Source: Sandaracinaceae bacterium
GTDB taxonomy: Bacteria; Myxococcota_A; Polyangia; Polyangiales; Sandaracinaceae
NCBI GenBank assembly: GCA_020633195.1
Contig: JACKEC010000023.1
Span: forward strand, 62,001-126,000
Length of the DNA stretch: 64,000 bases
Direction: 5' to 3'
Under the pieces are notes generated by a model. That model saw only the letters and a program-made list of their open reading frames with translations, was not told the origin of the DNA and searched no databases. How positions within the stretch are numbered: position 1 is the first letter of the stretch; each line of letters opens with the position of its first letter. Made by a program: the position numbers and the translations under genes. Shown here piece after piece: positions 56,879 to 64,000 of the stretch.

Positions 56879-58162
56879 GTGAGCTTCGATTCCTTGGGCC
56901 TGAGCCCTCCTCTGCTTCGCGCCGTCAAAGACGCCGGCTACGAAAACCCCACCCCGATCCAGGTCGAGGCGATCCCGTTCGTCCTCGCGGGTCGCGACCT
57001 CCTCGGCTGCGCCCAGACCGGCACCGGCAAGACGGCCGCCTTCGGCCTGCCCCTGCTCCAGCGCATCGACGCCTCGGCCAAGGAGGAGACCGCGCTGCGC
57101 GCGCTCGTCCTCACGCCCACGCGTGAGCTCGCCGCCCAGATCGGCGACAGCCTCACCACCTACGGCGAGCACATCGAGCTGTGGCACACGGTGATCTTCG
57201 GCGGCGTGAACGAGAAGCCGCAGATCGCCGAGCTGAAGCGCGGCATCGACGTCCTCGTCGCCACGCCGGGCCGCCTCCTCGACCTGATGGGGCGCGGGTT
57301 CGTCGACCTCGACGACATCGAGATCTTCGTCCTCGACGAGGCCGATCGGATGCTCGACATGGGGTTCCTCCCCGACGTGAAGCGCGTCATCGCGAAGCTG
57401 CCGAAGAAGCGTCAGACGCTCTTCTTCTCGGCCACGATGCCGCCTCCGATCGAGGAGCTCTCGCGCGAGCTCCTGCACGACCCCGTCCGCGTCGCGGTCA
57501 CCCCGGTCTCGTCGGCCGCGGAGAAGGTCGAGCAGCAGATCTACTTCGTCGAGAAGGCGGACAAGCGCCACCTCCTCGTCGACCTGCTCCGCCAGGACGC
57601 GCTCGAGCACGTGCTCGTGTTCACCCGCACCAAGCACGGCGCCAACCGCGTGGTGCAGCAGCTCGAGAAGGCGGGGATCCGCTCCGCCGCGATCCACGGC
57701 AACAAGTCGCAGGGGGCGCGTACGCGTGCGCTCGACGGCTTCCGCGCGGGCACCCTGAACGTGCTCGTGGCGACGGATCTCGCGGCGCGCGGCATCGACG
57801 TCGAGGGCATCACCCACGTGATCAACTTCGACCTGCCCAACGTCGCGGAGACCTACGTCCACCGCATCGGCCGCACCGCGCGCGCCGGCGCGTCGGGCAT
57901 CTCGCTCTCGTTCTGCGAGACCGAGGAGCGCCCCTACCTCGTCGACATCGAGCGGCTCCTCGGCGCGCACATCGAGCGCGTGGAGAAGCACGCGTACATG
58001 CCGCGCAGCGGCCCGCCGCCGATCACGGATCTCTCGCCGCGGCGCAACGGCAGCGCCCCGCGCTCGTCCTCCGGCGGAGGCGGCGGCGGCGGTCGCGGTG
58101 GCGGACGCGGTCGCGGCCGGGGTCGCGGTGGCCGACGCGGCGGCGGCGGCGGCCGCAGCTGA
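56879..58162 (+). CDS. DEAD-box RNA helicase (RhlE-like)
   Basis: The 427-residue protein has all canonical motifs: Q motif GYENPTPIQ, Walker A AQTGTGKT, PTREL, TPGR, DEAD, SAT, and the C-terminal half with VFTRTKHGANRV, ATDLAARGID and HRIGRTARAG. The C-terminal 45 residues are Gly/Arg-rich (RGG-type), as in RhlE and other RNA-binding tails. It unwinds short RNA duplexes in ribosome assembly or mRNA decay. The GTG start has no clear upstream signal. The stop abuts the convergent lipoprotein stop with no bases between. Confidence 0.95.
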   Translation: MSFDSLGLSPPLLRAVKDAGYENPTPIQVEAIPFVLAGRDLLGCAQTGTGKTAAFGLPLLQRIDASAKEETALRALVLTPTRELAAQIGDSLTTYGEHIELWHTVIFGGVNEKPQIAELKRGIDVLVATPGRLLDLMGRGFVDLDDIEIFVLDEADRMLDMGFLPDVKRVIAKLPKKRQTLFFSATMPPPIEELSRELLHDPVRVAVTPVSSAAEKVEQQIYFVEKADKRHLLVDLLRQDALEHVLVFTRTKHGANRVVQQLEKAGIRSAAIHGNKSQGARTRALDGFRAGTLNVLVATDLAARGIDVEGITHVINFDLPNVAETYVHRIGRTARAGASGISLSFCETEERPYLVDIERLLGAHIERVEKHAYMPRSGPPPITDLSPRRNGSAPRSSSGGGGGGGRGGGRGRGRGRGGRRGGGGGRS

Positions 58163-59302
58163 TCAGGGCTCGGGCGCGCAGTCGACGAAGATCAGCGCGA
58201 TCTGATCGCGGCCCGTCGGGCGGTAGCCCACCTCGGCGTGTCCCTCGCGGATGATCACGGACGCGCTCGCGATCGGCACCGCGGGCGTCTCGGCGCCCGT
58301 GCGGCCGAGGCCCGTGACGACCTCCCCGGTCCCGCGCCGCGCCAGCAACAGCGACGGCCAGGGCGTGTCGCTGCCGGGGTTGCGCAAGATCACGAGCCCG
58401 TCCGTCGCGCCGAACGCCAGCGCGGGCCGGAAGCTCGGGGTCGGCGTCCAGTCGGCGGGTCGGCCGCGACCGTCGAGCTCGAGCACGCCCTCGTCGAACG
58501 TCCACACCACCCGCGAGCCGTCCCAGTGCGGACGCCCGCTCGGGGTGCCGGGCCGGTCCAGGCAGTACGGGTCGTCCGCGGGGGTCCCTGTCGCGTCCAG
58601 CCAGTGCGTCACGGGGCCGCACGCGGCGACCCCCAGCAGCACGACGCCCTCGTCGGTGCGGACGAGGTCGACGCGGCTCAGCGGCTGCTCGAGCGCGACC
58701 TCGATCGGCTCGCCGTCGACCGCGAAGGTGGGCGTGAGGCGCGTGTAGCGGAGCCCGCCGTGCGCGAGGAGCATCCCGCCGTCGCGCGGGGCGAGCGCGA
58801 AGGGCTCGTCGATCCCCTCGAGCGGCGTCCGAGATCGGACCGCGCGCGAGAGCGGATCGACGAGGGCGACCTCGCCGGCCCCGGGATCGGCGAAGGCGAA
58901 GCCGTTCCCCAAGGCCCCCACCGCGGCGCGGCCGGAGGGGGAGACGACGAGCGCGGGGATGTCCGGCTCTCCCGGGAACGCGAGGCCCGAGGGGCCGCTG
59001 CCGTCACGGGTCACGTAGCTGAAGACCGGCTGCCCCGCGACGCGCGCGCCCGGGCCGAGGCGGGCGTCCCCGAGCGAGCTGCCGACGCTCCCCGCGCCGG
59101 CGTGGAACACGTCGAAGTCGGCCGCGCAGCCTCGGTGGCCCGGCGGGCCCGCGGGCCTCGGCGCGCGGTACCAGCCATCGGTCCGCCGTGGCCCCGCGTC
59201 GATCGCGCCGGCGTCCTCCCCCACGAACGGCGGCCCCGCGTCGACGCCCGCCGGCCCCGAGCACGCGGTGAGGCAGAGCAGCGCGACGAGCGCTCGCCTC
59301 AC
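58163..59302 (-). CDS. Lipoprotein with beta-propeller-like repeats
   Basis: The 379-residue protein has a leader ending in Leu-Thr-Ala-Cys (Cys13), an Asp-Ala-Gly linker (to about 40), and a mostly beta domain with recurring short strands (PALVVSPSGRAAVG, PFALAPRDGGMLL, GLVILRNPG). No enzyme motif is visible. The GTG start overlaps the stop of the vWA-like gene (GTGA), so the two are translated together. Confidence 0.72.
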   Translation of the reverse strand: MRRALVALLCLTACSGPAGVDAGPPFVGEDAGAIDAGPRRTDGWYRAPRPAGPPGHRGCAADFDVFHAGAGSVGSSLGDARLGPGARVAGQPVFSYVTRDGSGPSGLAFPGEPDIPALVVSPSGRAAVGALGNGFAFADPGAGEVALVDPLSRAVRSRTPLEGIDEPFALAPRDGGMLLAHGGLRYTRLTPTFAVDGEPIEVALEQPLSRVDLVRTDEGVVLLGVAACGPVTHWLDATGTPADDPYCLDRPGTPSGRPHWDGSRVVWTFDEGVLELDGRGRPADWTPTPSFRPALAFGATDGLVILRNPGSDTPWPSLLLARRGTGEVVTGLGRTGAETPAVPIASASVIIREGHAEVGYRPTGRDQIALIFVDCAPEP

Positions 59303-60627
59303 GGCCCCTCTCCGTCCACACACCACGTCGTCTCGACGAGCTCGCCGAGGCGCTGCGCGATGACGGCGACCGCGGGGCGGAAGTCGTCTTCACAGATCGA
59401 CTGCACGACGGCGCGGCCGGCCATCCCGCGCGCGACCTCCACGAGCCGCCGAGGCGGCGTGGCGCTGCCCCCGGACGAGGTGCACGCGGGGCGCAGGCCC
59501 GTCCCGGAGTCGGGGTCGTAGCGGCGCTGCATGCGTGAGTCGGCCAGGATCGCGTCGGCGCGCTCCGGCGTGTCGATCGGGCCCGAGAGCTCGGGCGGCA
59601 CCCCCGCGATCGCCGCGAAGACCACGTGCGCGGGGTCGGCGCGGAGCGCCGCGAAGCCGTCGACGTAGCGCGCGATCGGGTGGCGCCAGCCGTCCTCGAG
59701 CACGAAGCGCTCCTCGCCCAGCTCCAGGAAGCTGGCGTCGGCGACCGACACGTCGTCCTCGTCGCTCACCACCACGATGGCCAGGATCGAGCCGGGGCGC
59801 AGGAACCCCGCGTTCAGGCTGTCGCCGTGGCCGACCGCGTCACCGAGGAAGCGCACGGGCGAGGTCGACGGAGTGAGCGCCTTGAGCGCGGCCTCGAGCG
59901 GCTGCTCGAACCCGCACCCGTCGACCCCGAGGCTCGCCATGCACCCGAACGAGCGCTCGAAGGCGTCGATCGAGTCGCCGTCGGAGTATCGCAAGAAGAA
60001 TTGCGTGGGCATGCCCTCGCAGCCGACGCGCGTGGGATCGATCGGCTGGAGCAGCCCGTCGCGCCCGCCCGGGACGCCGTCGGGGGACAGGCACGAGGTG
60101 GCGACCAGCTCGTCGCCGCGCAGGCGGACCCAGCCCAGGTCGGTGCTGATCACGCCGACTTGCAGGTCGGTGACCGGCGGGAAGTCGAGGGATCCGTCGC
60201 CGTCGAGGTCGCCGCTCGCGAGGGTCCGGACGAAGAGGGGGGCGCTCTCGGCGAGCAGCTCCTGCTCCTGCGCCATCGAGCGCGAGTCGTCGATCACGAA
60301 GAGCAGGTCGACCTGCGGCACGTCCGAGGGCGGGCGCACCCCCATCCGCACCTCGGCGCAGCCGGCCTCGGGGGGCACGTAGATCGTCCCGCCATCGAGG
60401 CCCGCGTCGAAGCCTCCATCGAAGCCTCCGTCGAGACCTCCATCGACTCCCTCGACGCCTCCGTCGAAGCCGGCGTCGATCCGGGGGACCGACGCGTCGG
60501 CCCGCGCGGCGTCGACCTCGACCGAGAGCGTCGTGCGCGCCCCGCAGCCGACCCCCGCGAGGAGGACGAGCGCGGCCCACCGCACCCCACGCGCTCTGCC
60601 GAGAACGAACACCATCCCGCCGAGCAT
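59299..60627 (-). CDS. Von Willebrand A-type lipoprotein
   Basis: The 442-residue protein has a leader ending near Gly-Cys (Cys28 from this start) and a Gly/Asp-rich linker encoded by a 12-bp DNA repeat at 60407-60475. A vWA domain starts VDLLFVIDDSRSMAQEQ, where D-x-S-x-S is the metal-ion adhesion site; GVISTDLGW and LAIVVVSDEDDVS follow. vWA lipoproteins act in adhesion or complex assembly. An inner ATG at 60615 is also possible. It is coupled to the propeller-like lipoprotein downstream; the two may form one surface complex. Confidence 0.8.
   Translation of the reverse strand: MLGGMVFVLGRARGVRWAALVLLAGVGCGARTTLSVEVDAARADASVPRIDAGFDGGVEGVDGGLDGGFDGGFDAGLDGGTIYVPPEAGCAEVRMGVRPPSDVPQVDLLFVIDDSRSMAQEQELLAESAPLFVRTLASGDLDGDGSLDFPPVTDLQVGVISTDLGWVRLRGDELVATSCLSPDGVPGGRDGLLQPIDPTRVGCEGMPTQFFLRYSDGDSIDAFERSFGCMASLGVDGCGFEQPLEAALKALTPSTSPVRFLGDAVGHGDSLNAGFLRPGSILAIVVVSDEDDVSVADASFLELGEERFVLEDGWRHPIARYVDGFAALRADPAHVVFAAIAGVPPELSGPIDTPERADAILADSRMQRRYDPDSGTGLRPACTSSGGSATPPRRLVEVARGMAGRAVVQSICEDDFRPAVAVIAQRLGELVETTWCVDGEGP
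60407..60475. repeat. 12-bp repeat encoding a Gly/Asp linker
   Basis: Five 12-base units beginning TCGA (TCGAAGCCTCCA-like) and one of 9 bases lie within the vWA gene and encode GGFDGG/GGLDGG on the minus strand. In-frame length change would alter only linker length. Confidence 0.6.
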
Positions 60628-60729
60628 GCCCGCAAGTCGCGTGCCTCGTCTCGGACCGCGCCCGGCGGGCCGGCGCGCGCTCGGTTGGGCACGGCGTGAC
60701 ACTCCCGCCGTGCCCCGGTTGCACACGTC

Positions 60730-61197
60730 TCAGGTCAGGGCGGCGCGCACCGCGTCGCGGAAGGCGACGGCGTCGGGCTCGGGGCCGAGGCCCACGAAGT
60801 AGGTGCTCCGCTCGGACGCGCCGGGCGGGAAGCCCGTCACCGAGAGCCCCGAGTCCTCGAGGAGCTGGAAGCCCGGGCTGCTCTCGTAGTCGCGCACCTC
60901 GAGGTCGCTCACGCGGTAGGCGATCGTGCTGACGCTCCCCGACGGGTCGACGAGCAGGGTGATGAGGTGGCTCGGCGTCAGGATCGCGTGGGTCGTCCCC
61001 TTCTCGGTGCGCGTCCCGCCCCACCAGCGCCGGGTCGTGTGGTCGAAGTCCGTTCGGACGCACGCGATCGCGGTCGCGCGGGGATCGTCGGCCAACCCCG
61101 ACCGCTCGCGGTAGGCGTCGAGGGCCGCGAGGGCCGCGGGGTCGAGGTCGGTGACGCGCTGCGCGCGGGTCGATCGGGTGTAGGGGCGGGGAGCCAT
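60730..61197 (-). CDS. Small cytoplasmic protein, unknown function
   Basis: The 155-residue protein has no leader or membrane helix. It contains a beta-rich middle (THAILTPSHLITLLVDPSG, shortened here; STIAYRVSDLEVRDY) that recalls PH-like folds, and a C-terminal helix (AVAFRDAVRAALT). No family recognised. It is divergent from the CNNM/CorC gene. The ATG is preceded by CATGCT, a weak match to the local -10 pattern. Confidence 0.6.
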   Translation of the reverse strand: MAPRPYTRSTRAQRVTDLDPAALAALDAYRERSGLADDPRATAIACVRTDFDHTTRRWWGGTRTEKGTTHAILTPSHLITLLVDPSGSVSTIAYRVSDLEVRDYESSPGFQLLEDSGLSVTGFPPGASERSTYFVGLGPEPDAVAFRDAVRAALT

Positions 61198-61286
61198 GAG
61201 GCGCCGGAGCATGCCTCCGGTTCGCCCCGGGATCGAGCCCGGAGCGCCGCCCGACCCGCCGTCGGTTTGCGCGGCGCCGCCGGAGC

Positions 61287-61306
61287 GCCCAGCGTCGCGG
61301 CTGGGC
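61287..61306. promoter_or_regulatory. Hairpin directly before the CNNM/CorC start codon
   Basis: GCCCAGC-GTCGCG-GCTGGGC ends at the base before ATG 61307. In mRNA it would hide any upstream ribosome-binding site, so it may control translation, or the transcript may start inside it. Confidence 0.4.
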
Positions 61307-62647
61307 ATGGAATCGATCTACCTGAAGCTCTTCCTGACGGCGGTCTTCGTCTTCCTCAACGGGTTCTTCGTGGCCGCGGAGTTCGCGCTCGTGAAGACGC
61401 GGCCGAGCCGGGTCGCGGCGCTCGTGGCGACCGGCGACAAGTCGGCCATCCGCCTCCAGGTCATCCTGGACCAGCTGGATCTCTACCTGTCGGCCTGCCA
61501 GCTCGGGATCACGATCGCGAGCCTCGTGCTCGGCTACCTCGCGGAGCCCGCGTTCGCCGCGCTCATCGAGGTCGGCGCGGTCGACCTGGTGGGCGTCGCG
61601 CCGGACAGCGACCTGCTGCACGTGATCGCGTTCGGCGCCGCGCTCGTCGTCGTCACCGTCCTCCACATGGTCCTCGGCGAGCAGGCGCCCAAGGTGTGGG
61701 CGATCGACGCGGCCGAGCGCGCGGCGCTGCGGTTCGCGCTCCCGGTCCGCGTCTTCACGCTCTGCTTCAAGCCGCTCATCGTCATCATCAACTGGATGTC
61801 GAACGCGCTCCTGCGCGTCCTCGGCCTCTCGGGCGGGCACGACGAGCACTCGCACGACCTGCGCGAGCTCAAGTCGATCATCGGCGCCGCCGCCGGCGCG
61901 GGGAACATCTCGGGCCGCCAGCGCCTGTTCGCCGAGAACATCCTCGATCTGGTCCACCTCGAGGTGCGCCACGTGATGATCCCGCGCACCGAGGTCAGCT
62001 ACCTCCTCCGCTCCGACCCGCTCTCGACCAACCTCGACAAGATCCGCAACGGGGGCCACTCGCGCTGGCCGCTCTGCGACGGCGACCTCGACGGCGTGCG
62101 CGGCGTGGTCATCGTCCGCGACCTCCTCGAGCACGCGCTCGGCAAGTCGGTGGAGGAGCTCGAGGGGCTCGACCTGCTCGCGATCGCCCGCAAGACGATG
62201 TTCGTGCCCGACACGCAGCCGCTGTCGCGCTTCATCGTCGAGTCGCAGCAGACCGGGCAGCAGGGCGCGTTGGTCCTCGACGAGCACGGCACGGTGGTCG
62301 GGATGACGTTCCTCGAAGACGCGCTCGAGGAGATCGTCGGGCCGCTCCGCGACGAGCGCGATCCGGAGGGCGCCCCGACGGAGGCGGTCGACGAGACCGC
62401 GATCGAGATGGCCGGATCGGTCGGGCTCCCGGAGGCGGTCGATCGGCTCGGCCTCGAGGCCGACGACTCCGACGACACGATCGGGGGCTACGTGGTGGCG
62501 CGCCTCGGGCGGCTGCCCCGCCGCGGCGACGAGCTGCGCGTCGGCAACTACCGCGCGACGGTGCTCGAGATCGGCAAGCGTCGCCGCGTGGAGCGGATCC
62601 GCTTCGAGCCCGTCGTCGAGGAGGAGGACGAGGAGCCCGAGGACTGA
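61307..62647 (+). CDS. CNNM/CorC (HlyC)-family membrane protein with CBS domains
   Basis: The 446-residue protein has a DUF21 membrane domain (about 5-190) with FLNGFFVAAEFALVKTRPSR, the family's hallmark, and four hydrophobic segments. A CBS pair follows (about 215-335, with HVMIPRTEV and GALVLDEHGTVVGM). A C-terminal CorC_HlyC domain (about 355-435) has GGYVVARLGRLPRRGD. Homologues take part in magnesium or cobalt efflux; haemolysis is a historic misnomer. A long acidic tail ends the protein. ATG 61307 is the best start, as upstream in-frame sequence is Pro/Arg-rich and overlaps the hairpin. Confidence 0.9.
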   Translation: MESIYLKLFLTAVFVFLNGFFVAAEFALVKTRPSRVAALVATGDKSAIRLQVILDQLDLYLSACQLGITIASLVLGYLAEPAFAALIEVGAVDLVGVAPDSDLLHVIAFGAALVVVTVLHMVLGEQAPKVWAIDAAERAALRFALPVRVFTLCFKPLIVIINWMSNALLRVLGLSGGHDEHSHDLRELKSIIGAAAGAGNISGRQRLFAENILDLVHLEVRHVMIPRTEVSYLLRSDPLSTNLDKIRNGGHSRWPLCDGDLDGVRGVVIVRDLLEHALGKSVEELEGLDLLAIARKTMFVPDTQPLSRFIVESQQTGQQGALVLDEHGTVVGMTFLEDALEEIVGPLRDERDPEGAPTEAVDETAIEMAGSVGLPEAVDRLGLEADDSDDTIGGYVVARLGRLPRRGDELRVGNYRATVLEIGKRRRVERIRFEPVVEEEDEEPED

Positions 62648-62811
62648 AGCGACCGGACGTCCGCAAGGCTTGCCGGCAACGGTTGCTCGACCCGAGCGCA
62701 GGCCGCCGCGGATCGGCCCGCCGAGGCGCGCAACGCCCCCCGGTCCCTCACGGCACGCTTCTCGAAGAGCCGGTCCCCCGACGCGGGAGCACCCCGCGCG
62801 AAAGGAGACCC

Positions 62812-63918
62812 ATGCTCGATCTTCTCCCGGGGCGATGGCTGCGCGCCTCGACCCTCCTCGCCCTGGGCTTGACCGCCTGTGATGGCGGCACGACGGACAC
62901 CGACGCTGGCTCGACGCCGGCCGACGCCGGCGCGCTCGCCGACGCGGGCAGCACCGACGCCGCCGCCGCCGACGCCTCCACCCCGAGCGACGCGCGCCCG
63001 TGGCTCTACGTCGTGAACACCAACGACGACCTCACCAGCTACGCCGCGGCGAGCACCGCCGACGGACCCGTGGAGCCGCGCACGACCCTGGAGCAGGGCG
63101 GCACGACGATGCTCTTCCAGCCGCGCGCGATCGCGGTGACGCCGAGCGGGCGCATGCTCGTGGGGCGCCAGAACGGCGGCATCGTCGGCTGGGACGCGCT
63201 CGCGTCGGCCGACGGCGCGACCCCGGCCGACCGCACCATCGAGGACACGGGGCTCTCGACGGTCATCGAATTCGCCTACGACGCCGCGGCGGATCGCCTC
63301 TTCGTCGGCGTACCGAACGCGGCCAACGGCGTGCTCGTCTACGACGACGTCTCCAGCGACGCGTTCGACGGCAGCGTCGCGCCGAGCCGCTCGTTCGGCC
63401 CCTCGGACCGCGCGCCCCACGACCCGACGGGGAGCATCCAGATGACCGTCGACGCGCTCGCGTTCGACGCGGCGGGGCTGCTCTACGTCGTCGACACATC
63501 GGGCCTGAACACCAACCACAGCCGCGTCCTCGTCTACGAAGGCGCTGGCGCCGCGGACGGCGAGACGGCGCCCGCGCGGATCTTCGAGAGCGACGCGTGG
63601 GCCGGCGTGGTGGACATCGCGATCACCGGGGCCGGGGACCTCATCGCCGTGGACGACACCGCCACGATCTTCACCGTGCGAGGGGCGGCGACCGCCGAGG
63701 GCATGGTCACCCCCGAGACCGTGACCGCGTCGCCGGCTCGCGCCGCCCTCGCTGGCGTGCTCGTCGGCTCGGACGGAACCGTCTACGTCACCGACCGCGA
63801 GAACGCGGACATCTACGTCTTCGACGGCCTCGACGGCAGCGACGGCACGCCGGACCGCACCATCGCCGGCACCCCGACCGGCCTCCGCGGCCCGCGCGCG
63901 ATGTTCCTCGTCGAGTAG
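62812..63918 (+). CDS. Beta-propeller-like lipoprotein
   Basis: The protein has 368 residues. The leader ends in Leu-Thr-Ala-Cys (Cys23), then an Asp/Ala/Gly/Ser linker (to about 62). Seven-stranded repeats of NHL/propeller type follow, seen as RAIAVTPSGRMLVG, DALAFDAAGLLYVVD, DIAITGAGDLIAVDD and VLVGSDGTVYVTD. There is no catalytic signature, so a binding role is likely. AAAGGAG lies 7 nt before the ATG, a good leadered start. Confidence 0.78.
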   Translation: MLDLLPGRWLRASTLLALGLTACDGGTTDTDAGSTPADAGALADAGSTDAAAADASTPSDARPWLYVVNTNDDLTSYAAASTADGPVEPRTTLEQGGTTMLFQPRAIAVTPSGRMLVGRQNGGIVGWDALASADGATPADRTIEDTGLSTVIEFAYDAAADRLFVGVPNAANGVLVYDDVSSDAFDGSVAPSRSFGPSDRAPHDPTGSIQMTVDALAFDAAGLLYVVDTSGLNTNHSRVLVYEGAGAADGETAPARIFESDAWAGVVDIAITGAGDLIAVDDTATIFTVRGAATAEGMVTPETVTASPARAALAGVLVGSDGTVYVTDRENADIYVFDGLDGSDGTPDRTIAGTPTGLRGPRAMFLVE

Positions 63919-63928
63919 CTGTTGTCTT

Positions 63929-63949
63929 CTCGCGCGCTTCGCGCGCGAG
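63929..63949 (+). terminator. Terminator hairpin after the propeller lipoprotein
   Basis: CTCGCGCGC-TTC-GCGCGCGAG is a perfect 9-bp stem just 10 bp after the stop. It is preceded by TTGTCTT and lacks a T-run after it. The remaining 50 bases to the window end hold no gene I can see. Confidence 0.6.
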
Positions 63950-64000
63950 GCGGGGGCTGCGGCGGGGACGATGTTCTTCAGTTTCGTCAGTACGCGGGCC

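Noticed and set aside
1..64000. tRNA, rRNA or riboswitch genes
   Set aside because: I saw no T-loop GTTCGA-type sequence in a cloverleaf context and no conserved rRNA segments; intergenic gaps are too short for most riboswitches.

Overview
This window looks like the chromosome of a large-genome, very GC-rich myxobacterium, most likely a Sandaracinus-like member of the Polyangiales. That placement is an inference. It rests on strong G/C bias at third codon positions, many lipoproteins whose mature N-terminus is an Asp-Ala-Gly/Gly-Asp linker, four eukaryotic-type Ser/Thr kinases, two sigma-54 activators, MopE-like Cys/Asp repeats and very tight gene packing with ATGA/GTGA/TGATG stop-start overlaps. 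I see no rRNA, tRNA, CRISPR array, transposase or phage gene.

Layout. 1-6410: exported proteins, a Bcr/CflA-type efflux pump, a TPR/PEGA membrane protein, a PAS protein with a degenerate histidine-kinase core, and an AraC-family regulator. 6411-18704: a signalling and export block with two paralogous RTX-repeat proteins, a lipoprotein between them, a kinase fused to a periplasmic-binding-protein sensor, a second kinase with a coupled TPR protein, and an FHA-domain sigma-54 activator. 18784-30575: a MopE-like lipoprotein; a TetR-TVP38-oxidoreductase operon; a beta-lactamase-fold hydrolase; an MFS pump with a possible leader peptide; an SMP-30-like lipoprotein; and a bacterial SLC4 (band 3-like) anion transporter. 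30726-41508: a cluster of four ATP-grasp ligases, two alpha/beta-hydrolase esterases, an S51-like peptidase and glycogen synthase. 41505-52089: two more kinases and an AurF-like diiron oxygenase coupled to a histidine kinase, an NtrC-type regulator and a coiled-coil protein. 52142-64000: lipoproteins, an ADP-ribosyltransferase-like effector with a small partner, a DEAD-box helicase, a CNNM/CorC protein and a beta-propeller-like lipoprotein.

How the parts may work together. The three exported-protein genes at 6570, 11709 and 12961 share an upstream inverted repeat of the form TTGTG(C/T)-N9-GCAC. It lies 77, 65 and 77 nt before a -24/-12 sigma-54-like element, which sits 23-26 nt before the start codon. 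The nearby FHA-domain activator has no receiver domain and could read phosphothreonine made by the adjacent kinases. This suggests a local circuit: extracytoplasmic ligand, Ser/Thr kinase, FHA activator, sigma-54, RTX-repeat surface proteins. The ATP-grasp/esterase/peptidase/GlgA cluster is a second candidate undescribed system, perhaps linking amino acids or peptides to a glucan or to each other. The ADP-ribosyltransferase-like protein at 53568-55832 is a third.

Over a dozen genes carry a TANNNT hexamer that puts the predicted transcript start 0-3 nt from the start codon, so this organism probably uses leaderless mRNAs widely. That pattern also settled several start-codon choices below.
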